A stretch of 64,000 bases of DNA, taken from Apiosordaria backusii. Taxonomy: Eukaryota; Ascomycota; Sordariomycetes; Sordariales; Lasiosphaeriaceae. The stretch spans positions 1,116,001 through 1,180,000 of the forward strand of contig JAUKTV010000003.1 of assembly GCA_030549205.1 (NCBI GenBank), in the 5' to 3' direction. The notes below the pieces were generated by a model, which was not told the DNA's origin, searched no databases, and worked only from the letters and a program-made list of their open reading frames with translations. Below are positions 45,094 through 57,119 of the stretch, piece after piece; position 1 is the first letter of the stretch, and every line of letters starts with the position of its first letter. The position numbers were made by a program, and so were the translations under genes.

Positions 45094-45962
45094 GATACAT
45101 GGATCAAAGTATCGATCGACTCTTCCCAAACAAGACTCACAACATCACCAATATGTCAAGTTCAAACATACAGCTGTCGGTCTGCCAGCGGTTGGCACCT
45201 TTCTATTTCACATATACCGCCATATCCACCTGGGTTGAGAAACGGCCTGGCTCTTTCCTTGTATAATACTTTCTTTCGGCTTTTATTTCGGCAAAATCAG
45301 TGGGAAAAAAAAGGACATCTCGTCAGGGTGTTGTCCTGCTAGTGTCAAAATTATGCCTTGAACAAAAAAAAATGGAGGAAATGGGAGGTTAGCATAGTCA
45401 GGCATTTGGGCATGGGGTGCATACGGAGTTTCATGGGCTGCAAAATCCTGATATAAAAGAAAGCTGCATTTGATGGCAAGTGGTGGAAGCTTGATTTTTT
45501 TTCCCTTCTGTGGGCTTGCATACAACCTGGCGTTCTTCTCAATGGGAGCCAAGCCGAAGCGGTCTCTTATCTTTAGATTACTAAACTTTGTAGAATATTA
45601 ACAGCTGACTAGCCAAATACACTGTGCTTCACGGCACATGGCTGAGAGCTAAGAATTGAGTCAGCATGCCTTGTTTCTGTCCCTTATGATAGACCTGGTC
45701 TCGGCTCGGTCGAGGCTCATGGGCAGAAAGACAAAGCACACCAATTGGCGCACCGTATAGATAAATGATAGACATGTGAAGAGCCCCCATTGCCCCAAGG
45801 AACAGCAATTAGCACTTGCTTACTATACATGCTTTGAACTTCCTGTCTGGGCATTCAAACAGACGATTATTTGGGCTAAACTGGGCGCTCCATGGTTCAT
45901 CAAGGTGCAATAGGCCGTGTGATAAGGGACACAAAGATGTTCTCGTCTCAAAACGCTCATGT
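45094..45962. other. Convergent 3' region between the Zn2Cys6 gene and the dehydrogenase
   Basis: 3' regions of two convergent genes, with several short A/T runs near 45,305-45,510. Frames of under 120 codons only. No gene seen. Confidence 0.55.
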
Positions 45963-47130
45963 CTACACGTCCATACCCCTCTGTTCAGGCACAATACTCC
46001 GCAAACAACCAGCCTCGACAGCCATACGCACATTACTAATCGCCCACTCTTCCATCTTGGTCTCTGTCTCGACGGTAAAGGTCCCCATGTGCGGGACGAG
46101 AAGGACACGGGGGTTGGCAAGCAAGCCGGGGTGGATCTCTGGTTCGTTTTCGTAGACATCCAACCCGGCAGAGCTCACCTGCCCGGACTCGAGGGCCTCC
46201 ACCAGGGCTGCCTCGTCAATGACAGCTCCTCTGGCTGTGTTAACAATGACAATACCCGGCTTCGTTTTGCGAAACTCGTTGCGGGAGATGATGTGGCGAG
46301 TTTTTGGCTGATGAGGGGGGCCGAACTTGACATTAGGAGCTGGTCAAGGGAGACTTAAGGGGGGGGGGGGGGGGGTAGGGCATTACTCACGTTTAGGGGT
46401 AAATTCAGACTGAGGACGTCGCTCTCGGCCAATAGCGTGTCAAAATCGACATACTCGGCGTCCATCTCCTTCTCAACACCTGGGTCCAGCCTCGCGCGGT
46501 TGTGGTATCGGATCCTCATCCCGAACGCCAGCGCTTTCTTCGCCATGTTGCGACCTATTCCGCCCATTCCCAAGATACCGAGAACTTTGCCCCGGGGGTC
46601 ATGACCCAGCGCTGGGAGGGTTTTGCCGCGCCACTCTCCCGCCCGGAGCGAGGACATACCGACGGCTACGTTTCTAAGGGCTCCCAGCAGGAGGAAGATG
46701 CCCATGTCAGCTGTGGCATCGTCCACGGCTGTCGGAGTATTGGACACACGAATGTTGTGAGCGGTGCACGCTTGAACGTCGACCTGGTCGTATCCAGCTC
46801 CGTTGTGGCAGATGAAGCGAAGAGAACGGGGCATTGCCTGAAGCAGCTCAGCGTCTACTTTGCCGGTCACTTCAAAACTGTCAAAGGTGCGGTAGGCGGC
46901 GACACAGCCGTCAAAGGCTCCAGATGAAGCTTCCTGGAGAAAGTCGGCGCGGTTGGTCGACTTTGGCGTCAGGACTTCAGCTATCTCGCTGATGGCTTCC
47001 CATGATGATCGGGCACTTTCGGAAAATTGAATCAGCATATGGTTTGTCTGCCAGAAGACCGGGAAGCTCACTGTTCAATGTCACCAAGCAACAGCACCTT
47101 TGGCCGGCTTCCGCCCTCTGAGGAAGACAT
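45963..47130 (-). CDS. D-isomer 2-hydroxyacid dehydrogenase (glyoxylate/hydroxypyruvate reductase-like)
   Basis: NAD(P)H-dependent reduction of 2-oxoacids such as glyoxylate or hydroxypyruvate. Exons (minus) 47130-47072, 47015-46391, 46307-45963, giving 342 aa. The short first exon (59 nt) was found by family logic: MSSSEGG...KVLLLGDIEH joins to ARSSWEAISEIAEVL, and the intron has gtgagc and aaag ends. Seen: Rossmann motif GILGMGGIGRNMAKK, then VNTARGAVIDEAAL (catalytic Arg region), then GLDVYENEPEIHP (Glu), and VPHMGTFTVET with the catalytic His. Intron 2 carries a 17-base C run on the coding strand. Starting at the Met inside exon 2 would lose the first beta strand, so I prefer 47130. Confidence 0.9.
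46359..46375. repeat. 17-base G homopolymer inside a dehydrogenase intron
   Basis: Seventeen G on the plus strand, C on the coding strand, starting 15 nt after the intron 2 donor. Length is likely unstable. Confidence 0.9.
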
Positions 47131-48310
47131 TGGATACCGGCTACGGGAGTCGTGTTTTTTTGGTCTGAGGATTGTTTATTCCAGGTTAGAATATGAAGGC
47201 CAAAAGGATCGCAGAGAAAAAGGCGTGAAACAATATCTCTTACCCCCCCAATCGTGGCGCGGGGTTGTTGGACACAACAGCGGGGCAACTGTCCGCGGAA
47301 AAAGTCCAAGGGGTGATAGGAACTGAAAGTGAATTAAGACTCGATGCTGCGGAACTGAGCTTGGAGACACTGCGGCGGTGAAAAGGGAGCAAGGACACAA
47401 TCGAGGATACCGTCGATAGGATAGCTTGGCTGATGCTCGGTGTGTGGTATTGTTCAAGTTGATTACATGAACGGAGAGAATCATAGGTGCGTTCTAACCC
47501 ACCCAGTGTTGGCATCAACGGCTGGCAGCATCATGAATTACATGTATTGCATGCTTCTGTCAACCACATCGACCGATGCCATTGGCTGTGTCCTTCCTCC
47601 GGGTGGGACAGAGCTCTGTATCCAGTGCTGTGATTGATGAGAGATAAGAGCCTCAGCTATCGGCGAAAACAAATGCTAACATGGAAAGAAGAACAGATGC
47701 CAGTTTGAGATCTGGACAACCCGAAATAATATATCTGCTGCTGCTCCAAGCAACAGCATATTATCGAGTCGGCTGTTCCCGATGCTACACTCAGCAGTAG
47801 TGACGGGACCGAAGACGTGGAGCAACACACCACGCCCTCAATCCAGTTGCATAAAGATGGACAGCTTATACACACACAAATAAGGACATATGGGTATTTT
47901 TATTGTGTTTGTCCCTCTATTCTCAAAACCTCGGTTGACGGGGTCGAGTCCTTTAACCTCCATCTTCCTTCTACTTTTCGCGCCCATAAGATTTAGGCGC
48001 TCCCAGCGCCCCAAGATGTTTAACGCCTGCCAGTGTGGGTGTGGGTGGATATCATGAGCCAAAGCCAACGCCGTACTTTTTGTTGAAAATGCGTACCATG
48101 CCCCCAGCCATTTTTAGTTACCCTGCCCAAACCCTATATGTATCATGCAAGTCATGCCTGTTGAAAAACGATGCCCCAAAACCCCTATTACATGCCGCCA
48201 AGACCTGTCCAAGATCAGTGTTGTTGAACAAGATCCCTGGTAGAAAGCCCAGTGTTCCCTGGTAACCACTGCAGGTCCGAGGAACACAAAATAGATTAAA
48301 AAAGGAAAAT
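47131..48310. other. Intergenic region between sah1 and the dehydrogenase
   Basis: Promoter of the dehydrogenase and the 3' region of sah1. Small frames under 103 codons with no recognisable product. Confidence 0.55.
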
Positions 48311-49835
48311 TTAGTAGCGGTAGCTGGTGGCACGTTAGTAACCGAGCGAGAAGACAGCAAGCTAGTTGCCACGAAAGATGGGGAGGAACATACTGGTCGC
48401 TCTTGTAGGGACCCTCGACATCAAGGCCGAGGTACTCAGCCTGGACCTTGGTAAGAGTCTCGAGCTCAACGTTGACGTGATCCAAGTGAAGACGGGCAAC
48501 CTCCTCGTCAAGGATCTTGGGAAGGACGTAGACCTTCTTCTCAAGCTTGCCGCTCTTGGCGTACTCGACGTACTTTTGGGCGAAAGCCTCGTCGTTGTTC
48601 TTGAAAAGCATGATCTGAGCGAGCACCTGGTTGGTGAAGCTGCAGGACATGACGAAAGAGCTGTGGCCGGTGGCACAGCCCAAGTTGACGAGACGACCCT
48701 CGGCCAGAAGGATGATGTGGCGGCCGTTCTTCATGAGGAAGCGATCAACCTGGGGCTTGATGTTCTGGACAGACTGAGCGTTGGCCTTGAGCCAGGCAAC
48801 GTCAATCTCAACGTCGAAGTGACCGATGTCTGTGTATCATGTAAGCGGTTGAAAGTCCAAGTGAGTCAGGGAACAAGAGCCTAAAACATACTGCAGACAA
48901 TAGCGTCGTTGGGCATGGCCTCGAAGTGCTTGCCAACCAGGATGTCACGGCAGCCGGTGGTGGTGACGAAGATCTGGCCGACCTTGGCGGCCTTCTCCAT
49001 GGTGGTCACCTGGAAGCCAGCCATGGCAGCCTGAAGGGCGTTGATAGGATCAACCTCAGTGACGAGCACGCGGGCACCCATGCCCTGGAGAGCAAGGGCG
49101 CAGCCCTTGCCGACATCACCGAAACCAGCAACAACACCGATCTTGCCAGCAATCATCACGTCAGTGGCGCGCTTGATGCCGTCAATGAGAGACTCGCGGC
49201 AGCCGTACAAGTTGTCAAACTTGGACTTGGTGACGGAGTCGTTGACGTTGATGGCAGGTACAAGGAGCTTGCCTTCCTTGAGCATGCGGTAAAGGTGGTG
49301 AACACCAGTGGTGGTCTCCTCAGAGACGCCATAGCAGTCAGCAAGCATCTCGGGGTACTTGGTGTGCACCAAGTGAGTGAGATCACCGCCGTCATCGAGG
49401 ATGAGGTTCAGCTTCTTGTTGTCCTTGAAGGCAACGAGCTGCTGCTCCAAGCACCAGTTGTACTCCTCCTCAGTCTCGCCCTTCCAGGCAAAGACAGGGA
49501 CACCGGTGGCAGCAATGGCAGCGGCGGCGTGGTCTTGGGTGCTGAAGATGTTGCAAGAAGTCCAGGTAACCTCAGCGCCGAGGGCGGTCAGGGTCTCAAT
49601 AAGGACAGCAGTCTGGATGGTCATGTGGAGGCACCCAGCAATGCGGGCACCCTTGAGAGGCTGATCGGCAGCATACTACAGAAATAATTAGCCCTGACGA
49701 CTGAAATCTGAGACTGGTTTCCAGTCCAACCTTCTCTCTGGTCTTCATGAGACCAGGCATCTCATTTTCGGCGAGCTCGATCTCGCGGCGCCCGAAGGCA
49801 GCGAGGGAGATATCGGCGACCTTGAAGTTGGACAT
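48311..49835 (-). CDS. sah1: Adenosylhomocysteinase (S-adenosyl-L-homocysteine hydrolase)
   Basis: Cytosolic NAD-dependent enzyme splitting S-adenosylhomocysteine into adenosine and homocysteine, removing the inhibitor of methyltransferases. Exons (minus) 49835-49731, 49675-48892, 48829-48394 and a final exon of 13 nt, 48323-48311, giving 445 aa. The tiny exon supplies the conserved C-terminal HYRY; without it the frame runs on into intron. Other joins restore TREKYAADQPLKG and AIVCNIGHFDVEID. Seen: substrate region LDDGGDLTH, NVNDSVTKSKFDN with the catalytic Lys/Asp, and NAD motif GFGDVGKG (from about residue 219). The first intron has an unusual GTTGGA donor. The start at MSNFKVADI matches the family. 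Confidence 0.96.
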
Positions 49836-51133
49836 CTTGATTTAATGGAAGGGGGGGGACTGTCGCAACGGCCTTTCGTTAGCATAAAATCTAGGGACAG
49901 CTTGGTGGGAAAGACAGACCTGCCGATAGGAATGGAAAAGGTAAGGGAGCGGGGGAGAATGGTTAGGGAAAAAAGATGAGAATGGTCGGGGACTTTGCTT
50001 ACTTTTAAAAGAGGGGCGGAGTCGGCGGAGTGAGGGGTCGTAATCTAGGCGCTGGGCAGGGAGGGCACTGGGGTTCAAGTTAATTGCCGTCACAATTGGC
50101 AGAAAGCACCGAACACCGAATATCTGGAGCAAAATCACAAGGCTGCAACCGGGACAAATGATGGCAAATACAGTCAATGTCTGCTTTCTTAGCTCTGGAA
50201 CAGAATCAATTGTTATGGCTTCAAGACGGCGAGCACAATGATAGCAGACCGGAATAAGGAGAGCCCAGGAACAAAATCAAAACCAGGCCAAAGCGGGACA
50301 CAGCCTTAGAAATGTGGGGGTGTGAAAAAGAGAAGCAGCAACCTTAAAGGCCTGTCGGTGAGAGGTCCTTGGCCAAGCTAGACCGTTTTTGGTCACAACC
50401 CCACCAACCTGCCCCTCAATCTCGAGCCAATGATGGGAAGATAGCGAAACGTGGGACGGGCTACACGAAGTGGCATCGTCGGAACCCCTCTCAAGAGTTT
50501 CGGCGGTCAGGAACAAGCTGAGAAGCTCCGGACAAACACCGTCTGATCTCTGACAGCGTCTCGAGCAGACATGGAACCACAATCCAGAACTGCCAATCGT
50601 TGCTTGCGAGGGGGCAGGGAAATAAAAGATAAACATCGCATACACCAGATCAGACAATTGCTTTGAACATCCGCTCCAATCAATGCATCGGACCATTTGA
50701 TTTGTAGACTCCGACTCCGAGGATAGACTCCGGGCTGAAACTGTGGTCCGAGAAATAATGAAAATTTCTACATCTTACATCAACATTGACGTCAATCAGA
50801 ACCCGTTCCTGGTATTGCACTGCCCCTGCGTAGCCAAACTTGTCAAGAGTCAAGCATTTAGATGGTGGTCATTATGGTACTGTTGGTATTTATTTCTCCC
50901 ACGCCTCACGCGGACCCTGCTGTCTAAGTGCTTTTTCACCCTGTGCCACTGGTTCGCTCCCAGCCCAGAGAAGTTCCATCAAGTCCCCAAGCAAATGGAC
51001 AGCATGGCTAGCCCGGAGACTAAGCAATCAAAAAAGATGCCCATAACCCGGAACGCCAGACCTTATGCAGTCGAGAATACTCACCAACGCTCGTTGATCA
51101 ACCTTTTTACACGCGCCATACACATGCCAGCCT
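49836..51133. other. Upstream region of sah1 and 3' region of eif3h
   Basis: 1.3 kb. A G8 run lies just upstream of the sah1 ATG (49,851-49,858), and a CT-rich (minus strand) leader-like stretch spans 49,860-50,000. Frames up to 139 codons have no family similarity. No gene seen. Confidence 0.5.
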
Positions 51134-52345
51134 TCACTCAGGCAGCAAGTTCCCCCTGACAGCAAACATCTTGGAGGTAATCGCGGCTGTGAACCCATCC
51201 ACCTGTTTGCTGTACTGCTCAACCTGTCGCGCATTAAGCATGCCCTCGAGCCGGCTGGGCTCTTGTGGCAGCTTGAACAGTCTTTGCCATTCGTCCTCGG
51301 GCAGAGGGGCCTGCTTCGCAGCAACGCGGGCAGCATTCTCCGCCTTGCGCTTTGTTTGCCACTGCGTGATCTTGAACTGCTCGCGCGTCAACTGCCGTTG
51401 ATAGTACTGATGATTGTTGAGATCGGTGTAGTGAGCCTCGATGCTGTCGAGAAGAAGATCACAGGTCTTTTCGAGAAAGGGGTCGATCGAAAGATCGAGG
51501 GCGTCAAAAGATGGGTTGGCAGGTAGTCTAGCAGGGTCGCGGGAGATGTCGTTCAGCGACGCGGGAAGCGGAACCTCGGCCGACTCGGGAAGGGTGGGGA
51601 TCTGGTGCAAATATGTGGTGAGGAGGTGAGAGTCGTGGACGACGACGGGGACTTCGACGAGGATATCCTTGAAGGTCAACTTGGACTTTTGCAGGCTGGA
51701 GTGGCGACACGTTAACCTCAAGCGCCGGGTAGCTTCAGTGATCATGATGGGGTCGCCTTACCTTTCTGTTGTAAACTTGCCCTCTTTGTAGGCCGTCATA
51801 AACTCTGGGGAGAGCTTGAAGGCGCGCAGGCTGAGAGCACCTTGTGAGCTTCTGCTGACATCATGGACGAGTGCAACGGTCTTGTCGTTGTCACGCTGAT
51901 AGTGGTACTGGTTCTCGATAAAGTTGAGGGTGACGAAGTTGCCCATGGTAGCGCTGGTGTACCAGCCGACATTGTTGGCATCCACATTGACTTCCTTCAA
52001 GTGCTTGATCATCTCGTTTTGGTAGGCGATGTTGGCCTTTGCGCGTGGGGCGGCGGCGGCGACGCTCGAGGCATCATTTTGGTGGCCGTCGGTGTTCGCA
52101 ACATCGACTGTCGGGAAGGGGAAAGCATTCGTGATCTCAAGGACACCATTGTTGTCCATGCCCACCAGAGAACCGGTAGCGGTAGTGGGAAAGCTGGCGG
52201 AGCAGTGCTTGACAATCTTGATCACCACCTGCCCTGGACATTAGTATCGCGATCGCTGCTAAGGCGGGGCACTTGGGGCGCTGGGACTCACGAGCGCCTC
52301 GACCTGAGCCGATTTGAACGGCACATCCTTTTGTACGTCGGCCAT
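51134..52345 (-). CDS. eif3h: Translation initiation factor eIF3 subunit H
   Basis: MPN-domain subunit of the eIF3 complex, acting on 40S ribosomes. Exons (minus) 52345-52292 (54 nt), 52228-51762, 51695-51134, giving 360 aa. Joins restore VEALVVIKIVKHC and EGKFTTESLQKSKLTFKDI. Seen: MPN domain at about residues 10-155 with HCSASFPTTATGSLVGMD and NVGWYTSATMGNF; no intact JAMM metalloprotease H-x-H motif, as expected for eIF3h; then FKDILVEVPVVVHDSHL, a helical C-terminal region, and a charged EQFKITQWQTKRKAENAA segment. An Ala-rich insertion (SVAAAAPRAKAN) lies in the MPN domain. Presence of eIF3h fits filamentous fungi; budding yeast lacks it. Confidence 0.94.
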
Positions 52346-53255
52346 GGTGGAAATGTGAATCGACACGGGAAACGAGGTCGGCGGATCGGGAGCTGGAGAG
52401 ACGTGCGTGCGTCGGTTCGTACTTGGTTCCGTCGCGAGGATGGCTGTCGGCAACTTTTCACCAGGTTTCGGAAAACTCGCTAGTTTGTGGGCAAGCTGGC
52501 GTTGAGGTGGCTTGAAAGGCCGAAATGAGGTGTGAAAACTTTGGCACAAAGAATTTGGTGTGGCTGGTGCGCTCGACATGTGGCGCAACAAGGGACGCTT
52601 CGCCCCACCCACCACAAAAAAACGCCGAGAGTTCGCGGGCACAGTGTGGGTCTTGCACGCTTGACCCACCCTTCCCCACGCCCTTAACAGCTCGCCGCCA
52701 GTTCCAGGAGCATGTCAAGAGCATCCAAGAGCATAGCTGGCGGCCCATAACCTCTACGTCTAACACGAGAAGCGAATGCCCAAAATCACTTCAACATTGA
52801 CCGGTGGCGGCAGCATATATGTGGGTAAGTGCGACTCACATTAATTGATTTCACTTGTCCCTGGCTGTGGAAAAGAGGGCAAGTGTTCGTCTGGTGGTGG
52901 TCGATTCCCTGGGGAGTGATCCCCAAACGGTCACGAAATTCAAGCACTGGCCGATGATTTGACAAAACACCATCCCATCCCACGCTTCCCCCACGTCGTG
53001 GCTCATCTCGCAATTCGCTCTGTGATGCTTAAATGGACGACACCCAGCAGTTTGCTTCCCGAATTGCACTTTCTTCCCGTTCCCCTCTTTTCTTTCGCTG
53101 CAATTCTCTTGTCTATGATTGGAACCTCTTGTATTAAAGAAAAGGGCCTCAATCTCCCAAGTCCAAACGCCGTCTATTATTCTATGGATATCTTTCGCAA
53201 TTTTTATGAAAAAGCATGACGGGAAAAACAAACTCCGCAATTACGAAAGATTCCC
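52346..53255. other. Upstream region of eif3h and 3' region of the UPF0643 gene
   Basis: About 0.9 kb with frames under 130 codons on both strands and no recognised product. No repeat noticed. Confidence 0.55.
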
Positions 53256-54017
53256 TCAGTCGGTCCATTCCATGATGGACCACCCGTTAATACCATCTTC
53301 TATGGTCAGCCGATGGCGATCGATCTTCCAAAACGAATACAAATGCCGCGCGGCGCCAGCAGCCTTTCGGTGAGCAGGGCCAACGCCTCCTTTCCTTGCG
53401 TCTTCCTGAGATCTCCACACACAAGTCGCCAAGTTGCGACCTTCAACATCAGGCGTTCCAAACCAGTACCTGCAAACAAAGTTGTTAGTATGGGACAGCG
53501 CTGCTTTGGTTTTGTTGCCTCGCGTTTTGAACGGGACAAAGACCTACTTGAGAAACCCACCACTCAACGTGGCTTCCACGTGGGCTGCTTTGTCGAGGGT
53601 TCCTAGCTCGGCATATACCGTCGTTGGGGGAATCCGGGACCGAAAAGCGACGATATAGAAGGATGTTTTCTGCCATGCATGTTGTCTCTGAAAGGCCAGT
53701 GCCCGAAGAGTGTCAATGATGTCGGGCCAGTTGAACGTCTCAAGATATGGTGCTGTGGCATAGTCATCACGCAAGCACTTCATCTGTGTCAGCGCCAGCG
53801 CGAGAAGCTGGTTCTCATCGTCGAGAGTTTGGAGGTCCAGCAGATGTTCTTGCTCAACGTAGGGCGAGACCACGAGATATCTGTCGGAGTCCGGCGAAGT
53901 TGTCGGTGTCGTGTCAAATTCAGAGTCGGATACTACGATGGACGCTTTCACATATTCCTGGCGTGGATTCTGAGTTTGGCGCTCGCCCGCAATGGTTGGC
54001 TCCTGGGAGAGTGTCAT
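53256..54017 (-). CDS. UPF0643-family protein
   Basis: Fungus-specific uncharacterised family (UPF0643, S. pombe PB2B2.08 type). Exons (minus) 54017-53548 and 53469-53256 (intron gtaggt...tgcag), giving 227 aa. Seen: acidic, disordered first about 60 residues (VSDSEFDTTPTTSPDSD), then a conserved block with YIVAFRSRIPPTTVYAELGTLDKAAHVEA, SGGFLK joined across the intron to YWFGTPD, CVWRSQEDARKGG, and the C-terminal pattern Y-S-F-W-K-I-D-R-H-R-L-T. The ATG at 54017 is the first in frame; the open frame reaches further upstream without an ATG. No membrane segment. The function is not known; the fold may be of the dimeric alpha-beta barrel kind, which is only a guess. Confidence 0.8.
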
Positions 54018-55165
54018 CCTGCGCCGCCGGCTGTGGATGTCTGGATGCTCTTGGCTGTGAAAGGGAATAGTCTCGAGGGAGGACAAGAGGTTTATTATAA
54101 GTGCTCCTTTGTTGCTGAGAGGAACAGGAGGCTGGGCAAGCTCAAGGGAGCAGTCGAGACGAGGATGATGAAGAATGTCGATGTGGGCAGGCGGATGTTA
54201 CAAGATGATAACGGGATGCAAAAGGGCGAGGTCGGATGCACTGACGACACACCGACCACCAACAGAGACTGGTGACATGTCGTGAGCAAATCGCGAATCC
54301 ATGCGGGACCAGCCAGGATAGTGCCATTGTCCTCAAGATCCGGTGATGGGCATGAGCACCGGGCGGTGGCTTCTACGAGTAAGCGTGGCCGCGGAAAGCC
54401 TACCGATGGCGCCATCGATCGCAACGGTGGTGACATTGCAGCCAAACTCTGCTCCGGTTCAAATTTGGCCCTTTGACGGAAGAAAGAGGCGGTAAATTCG
54501 GGACAAAGCATTGTTTCATCTTTCATTGCGCAGCTTCCAGACAGGAGAAAGCAGCAAACGCATGTCAGTTTTCCTCTCGCGTCATACGGATGCTACTCAC
54601 CGCCAAATGGGCAATGTGAAGTGCGCATTGCGACTTGCAACAGCGCGGCCTTCAACTTGGTGGGGTTTTGCATTGCAGCTCTTGAACGACACGGATTCCA
54701 GATTACCGGGTACCACCTCCCATATCTGCAGATCCGGGCCCTTGTCTTTCTCCCGATAGCCCCGTCCCGTTCTTCCACACATCACAAGCCACGGGAGATT
54801 CAACACCATCCGAGCCCCTGGTGAGATCTGACAACATACGGCCCTTGCTCGGCAAGTCTACCCCGTATCTCACTTTATGATCAAATAATAGCCGTTTGAG
54901 ATCTTGCAATCAGGGCAGCACAGTCGGAGAGCAGTTATCAGGGAGGCACGCGTTTCGGTGAGACGGGCAGATTGTGCCGGGTGATGAGCGACTTCGGAGC
55001 TATCGTTGACGGGAGATAAGGATATGTTGAGAACGGAGAACCAACGCTCCGAAGGCCACCGGCGTGCCGCTGTGACGGCTTGTCCAGGACACCGGCAATG
55101 CGGATGGCTGACCATCCGCCACGTTTGACTCACAACACCTTGCTTCTCCCCGATACTGTTCCCGT
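54018..55165. other. Upstream region of the UPF0643 gene and 3' region of the carrier gene
   Basis: 1.1 kb. A 143-codon minus-strand frame (54,095-54,526) has no family similarity and an odd composition. No gene supported. Confidence 0.5.
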
Positions 55166-56294
55166 CTATGATAAGCTATTATTCTCTGCCGATGCCCCTT
55201 TCAGCCACATCTTGGCCATTTCATACGAGCCAAGGTAGAGCCCACTCCCCAGGGCTGTCCACGTCCCACGTAGTACAGCTCCCCGAAAGACACCACGGAC
55301 TCCTTCCTCCCGGAATATCCTGCTGGCGATTTCTTTCGCGCCTTCTCTCGTTGACGAACTCCCGGCAGCAAGCATGATCCTGGTCTTGATCACGTCCAAG
55401 GGGGTCGTCATCAGCGCTGCAAGACCACCTGAGACCGCAGCACTTGCCCCTGTCACTACGCCTGTCTCGACAAGAGCTGACCTGAGACCATTTTGCTGGG
55501 TTTCCTTCGACTGTATTCTGTTTTGCGCATTGTCGCTGTCCCCATGATTTGGCCATGATTGTGGAGGCTCTGTGTGCGCCCTCCTCCAGTCCCAAAGATA
55601 GCCGCGAAAAACCTCAAACATTGGGAACTGAAGTGCGGTGAAGGGCAAATTTCTGGCGACGAGGGCGGTGTATCCAGTCCACAATCTTCGTGCGGCGCCT
55701 CCTTCGCTCCGCCACACCATTTGCAAGGCTTCGAGCGACGATGATCGGTTTTTTGAGGGGCCGGAACGCTGCAGCACTTGGGCATTTTGCTTGATCACCT
55801 CAGCGGGTGTGAGAACAGTACAGGAGGCCAGCTCAGCGCCAGCCGATGCAAGAGCATGGATGACTGGCTGAGGGACTGCATTGGGTAAAGAGGACTTCAA
55901 TGTCGATTTTGCAGACTCATAACTCATGAAGAAAATGGCAGCTATATGCCGCAAGCTCAGACTGGGTCAGTCCGCCGTTAACTCCAGTAATGGGTGGACG
56001 GAGAGGACGACACTCACCAGCTGGCAATGTCGCAAATATCACACTACCAATTCCCTGGTATAGACCTCGGAGCCCATGCGCCGACTTCCAAGAGCGCCCT
56101 GAATTGCCAGTGAATCCCTCGCTCTGATATCGAGTCTTTATGGTATCGAGGGGGTAAATGAGCAGGTCGACAGTAAAGGCTGCCACCGCGCCGGCCTGAG
56201 ATCGTCTTTGGTCAGTAACGTTATGTCTTTCAAGCTATCAACTGAGGTCACGGTTACCTACTACTAAAATCTCAGCTTGTGTGTTGTCCCTCAT
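55166..56294 (-). CDS. Mitochondrial carrier, Pet8-like (S-adenosylmethionine carrier family)
   Basis: Inner-membrane solute carrier. Exons (minus) 56294-56262 (33 nt), 56195-56018, 55941-55166, giving 328 aa. The first exon encodes only MRDNTQAEILV and joins to AGAVAAFTVDLLIYPLDTIKTR; the second join gives ATLPAAAIFFMSYES. Three carrier repeats are visible through PLDTIKTR, TPAEVIKQ and TPLDVIKTR, each at the end of an odd-numbered helix. The Pet8-like features are ASAGAELASC before the second signature, NLPFTALQFPMFE, and the third-repeat layout. The loop between repeats 2 and 3 is longer than in yeast Pet8 and polar (about 50 residues, Asn/Gln-rich). Pet8 proper imports S-adenosylmethionine; this one could be a paralogue with another substrate. 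Confidence 0.85.
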
Positions 56295-57119
56295 TTAATC
56301 AGATGCCACACTCATCTCGATATTCGTTTGTGACTGCTTCCGCATTGTGCAAGTCCGCAAGGTGAGAAGCGAGTGGGGGTTGGAAGGGGATTGGGCGATG
56401 ACATCATAGATTCCAGTGTGGGTATGAGACAACCAGTTCGCGGCCAAGTAGTCCAAAATGGGCCCAATGTAAATATCTGCCACATGCCTGAACGGGGGAG
56501 TGCTGCTGGTTAGCGCATGGTATGCAGGTAAAAAAAAAAACGCCCACAGGATTCATTATCCCTCTTCCACTTGCCATCCCCTGCCTCGGCTATCACACCA
56601 CTCCGAGGCAGCAAAATGATTGAAGAGCCCCTTGTCACCAGTCTAAGATGGTTTCGAACAAGGAAAAGGGGGCAATAAGATGGTGTCCCATGGTAAGGGT
56701 TTCAATGCGAACTCACTGAAAGGTAGGTTACACTGCTGGCGTTTGCGTTGCGTTTTTCAAGCAATGTAGGTTGTCTTGTCAAGGACAGATTAGGTCATGG
56801 GGCGCTTGCTACAGGCCATATATAGACCGTCAACAGATCAATACCGTGGCTGGTAAAGCGGCTCTTTTCAGTCGACCACGCCTAACTTTGAGCTCCTATA
56901 CGAGCCACCTTACCGGCCCCCAATAGCACGCAAAGCGGCCCAGAAAAGTTAATATACCAAGCTCTTGTTGCATTAACCTGGGGAGATTGCAGACCTAGTA
57001 GCTGGCTGTCAATAGGAGTAAATAGTCCAGGACCGAGCGTTGAATCGATTGTTCGACCACACATAATTCTCTGTCGAGTTGTCCCCGTTCATTCCAATCA
57101 CCTCTTAACTACAGCCGCC
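56295..57119. promoter_or_regulatory. Divergent region between the carrier gene and the broken membrane-protein gene
   Basis: Upstream regions of the carrier (minus) and the broken gene (plus). Contains an A10 run near 56,531. From about 56,880 on the DNA grows more AT-rich. No gene seen. Confidence 0.5.

Noticed and set aside
48114..48393. Read-through extension of the adenosylhomocysteinase frame
   Set aside because: The frame stays open past the last true codon, but a gtatgt donor and a 13-nt exon restore the conserved C-terminus, so the extension is intron and 3' sequence.
56505..56530. A-box-like GGTTAGCGCATGG string suggesting another tRNA
   Set aside because: No matching B box, anticodon arm or acceptor stem can be drawn around it.
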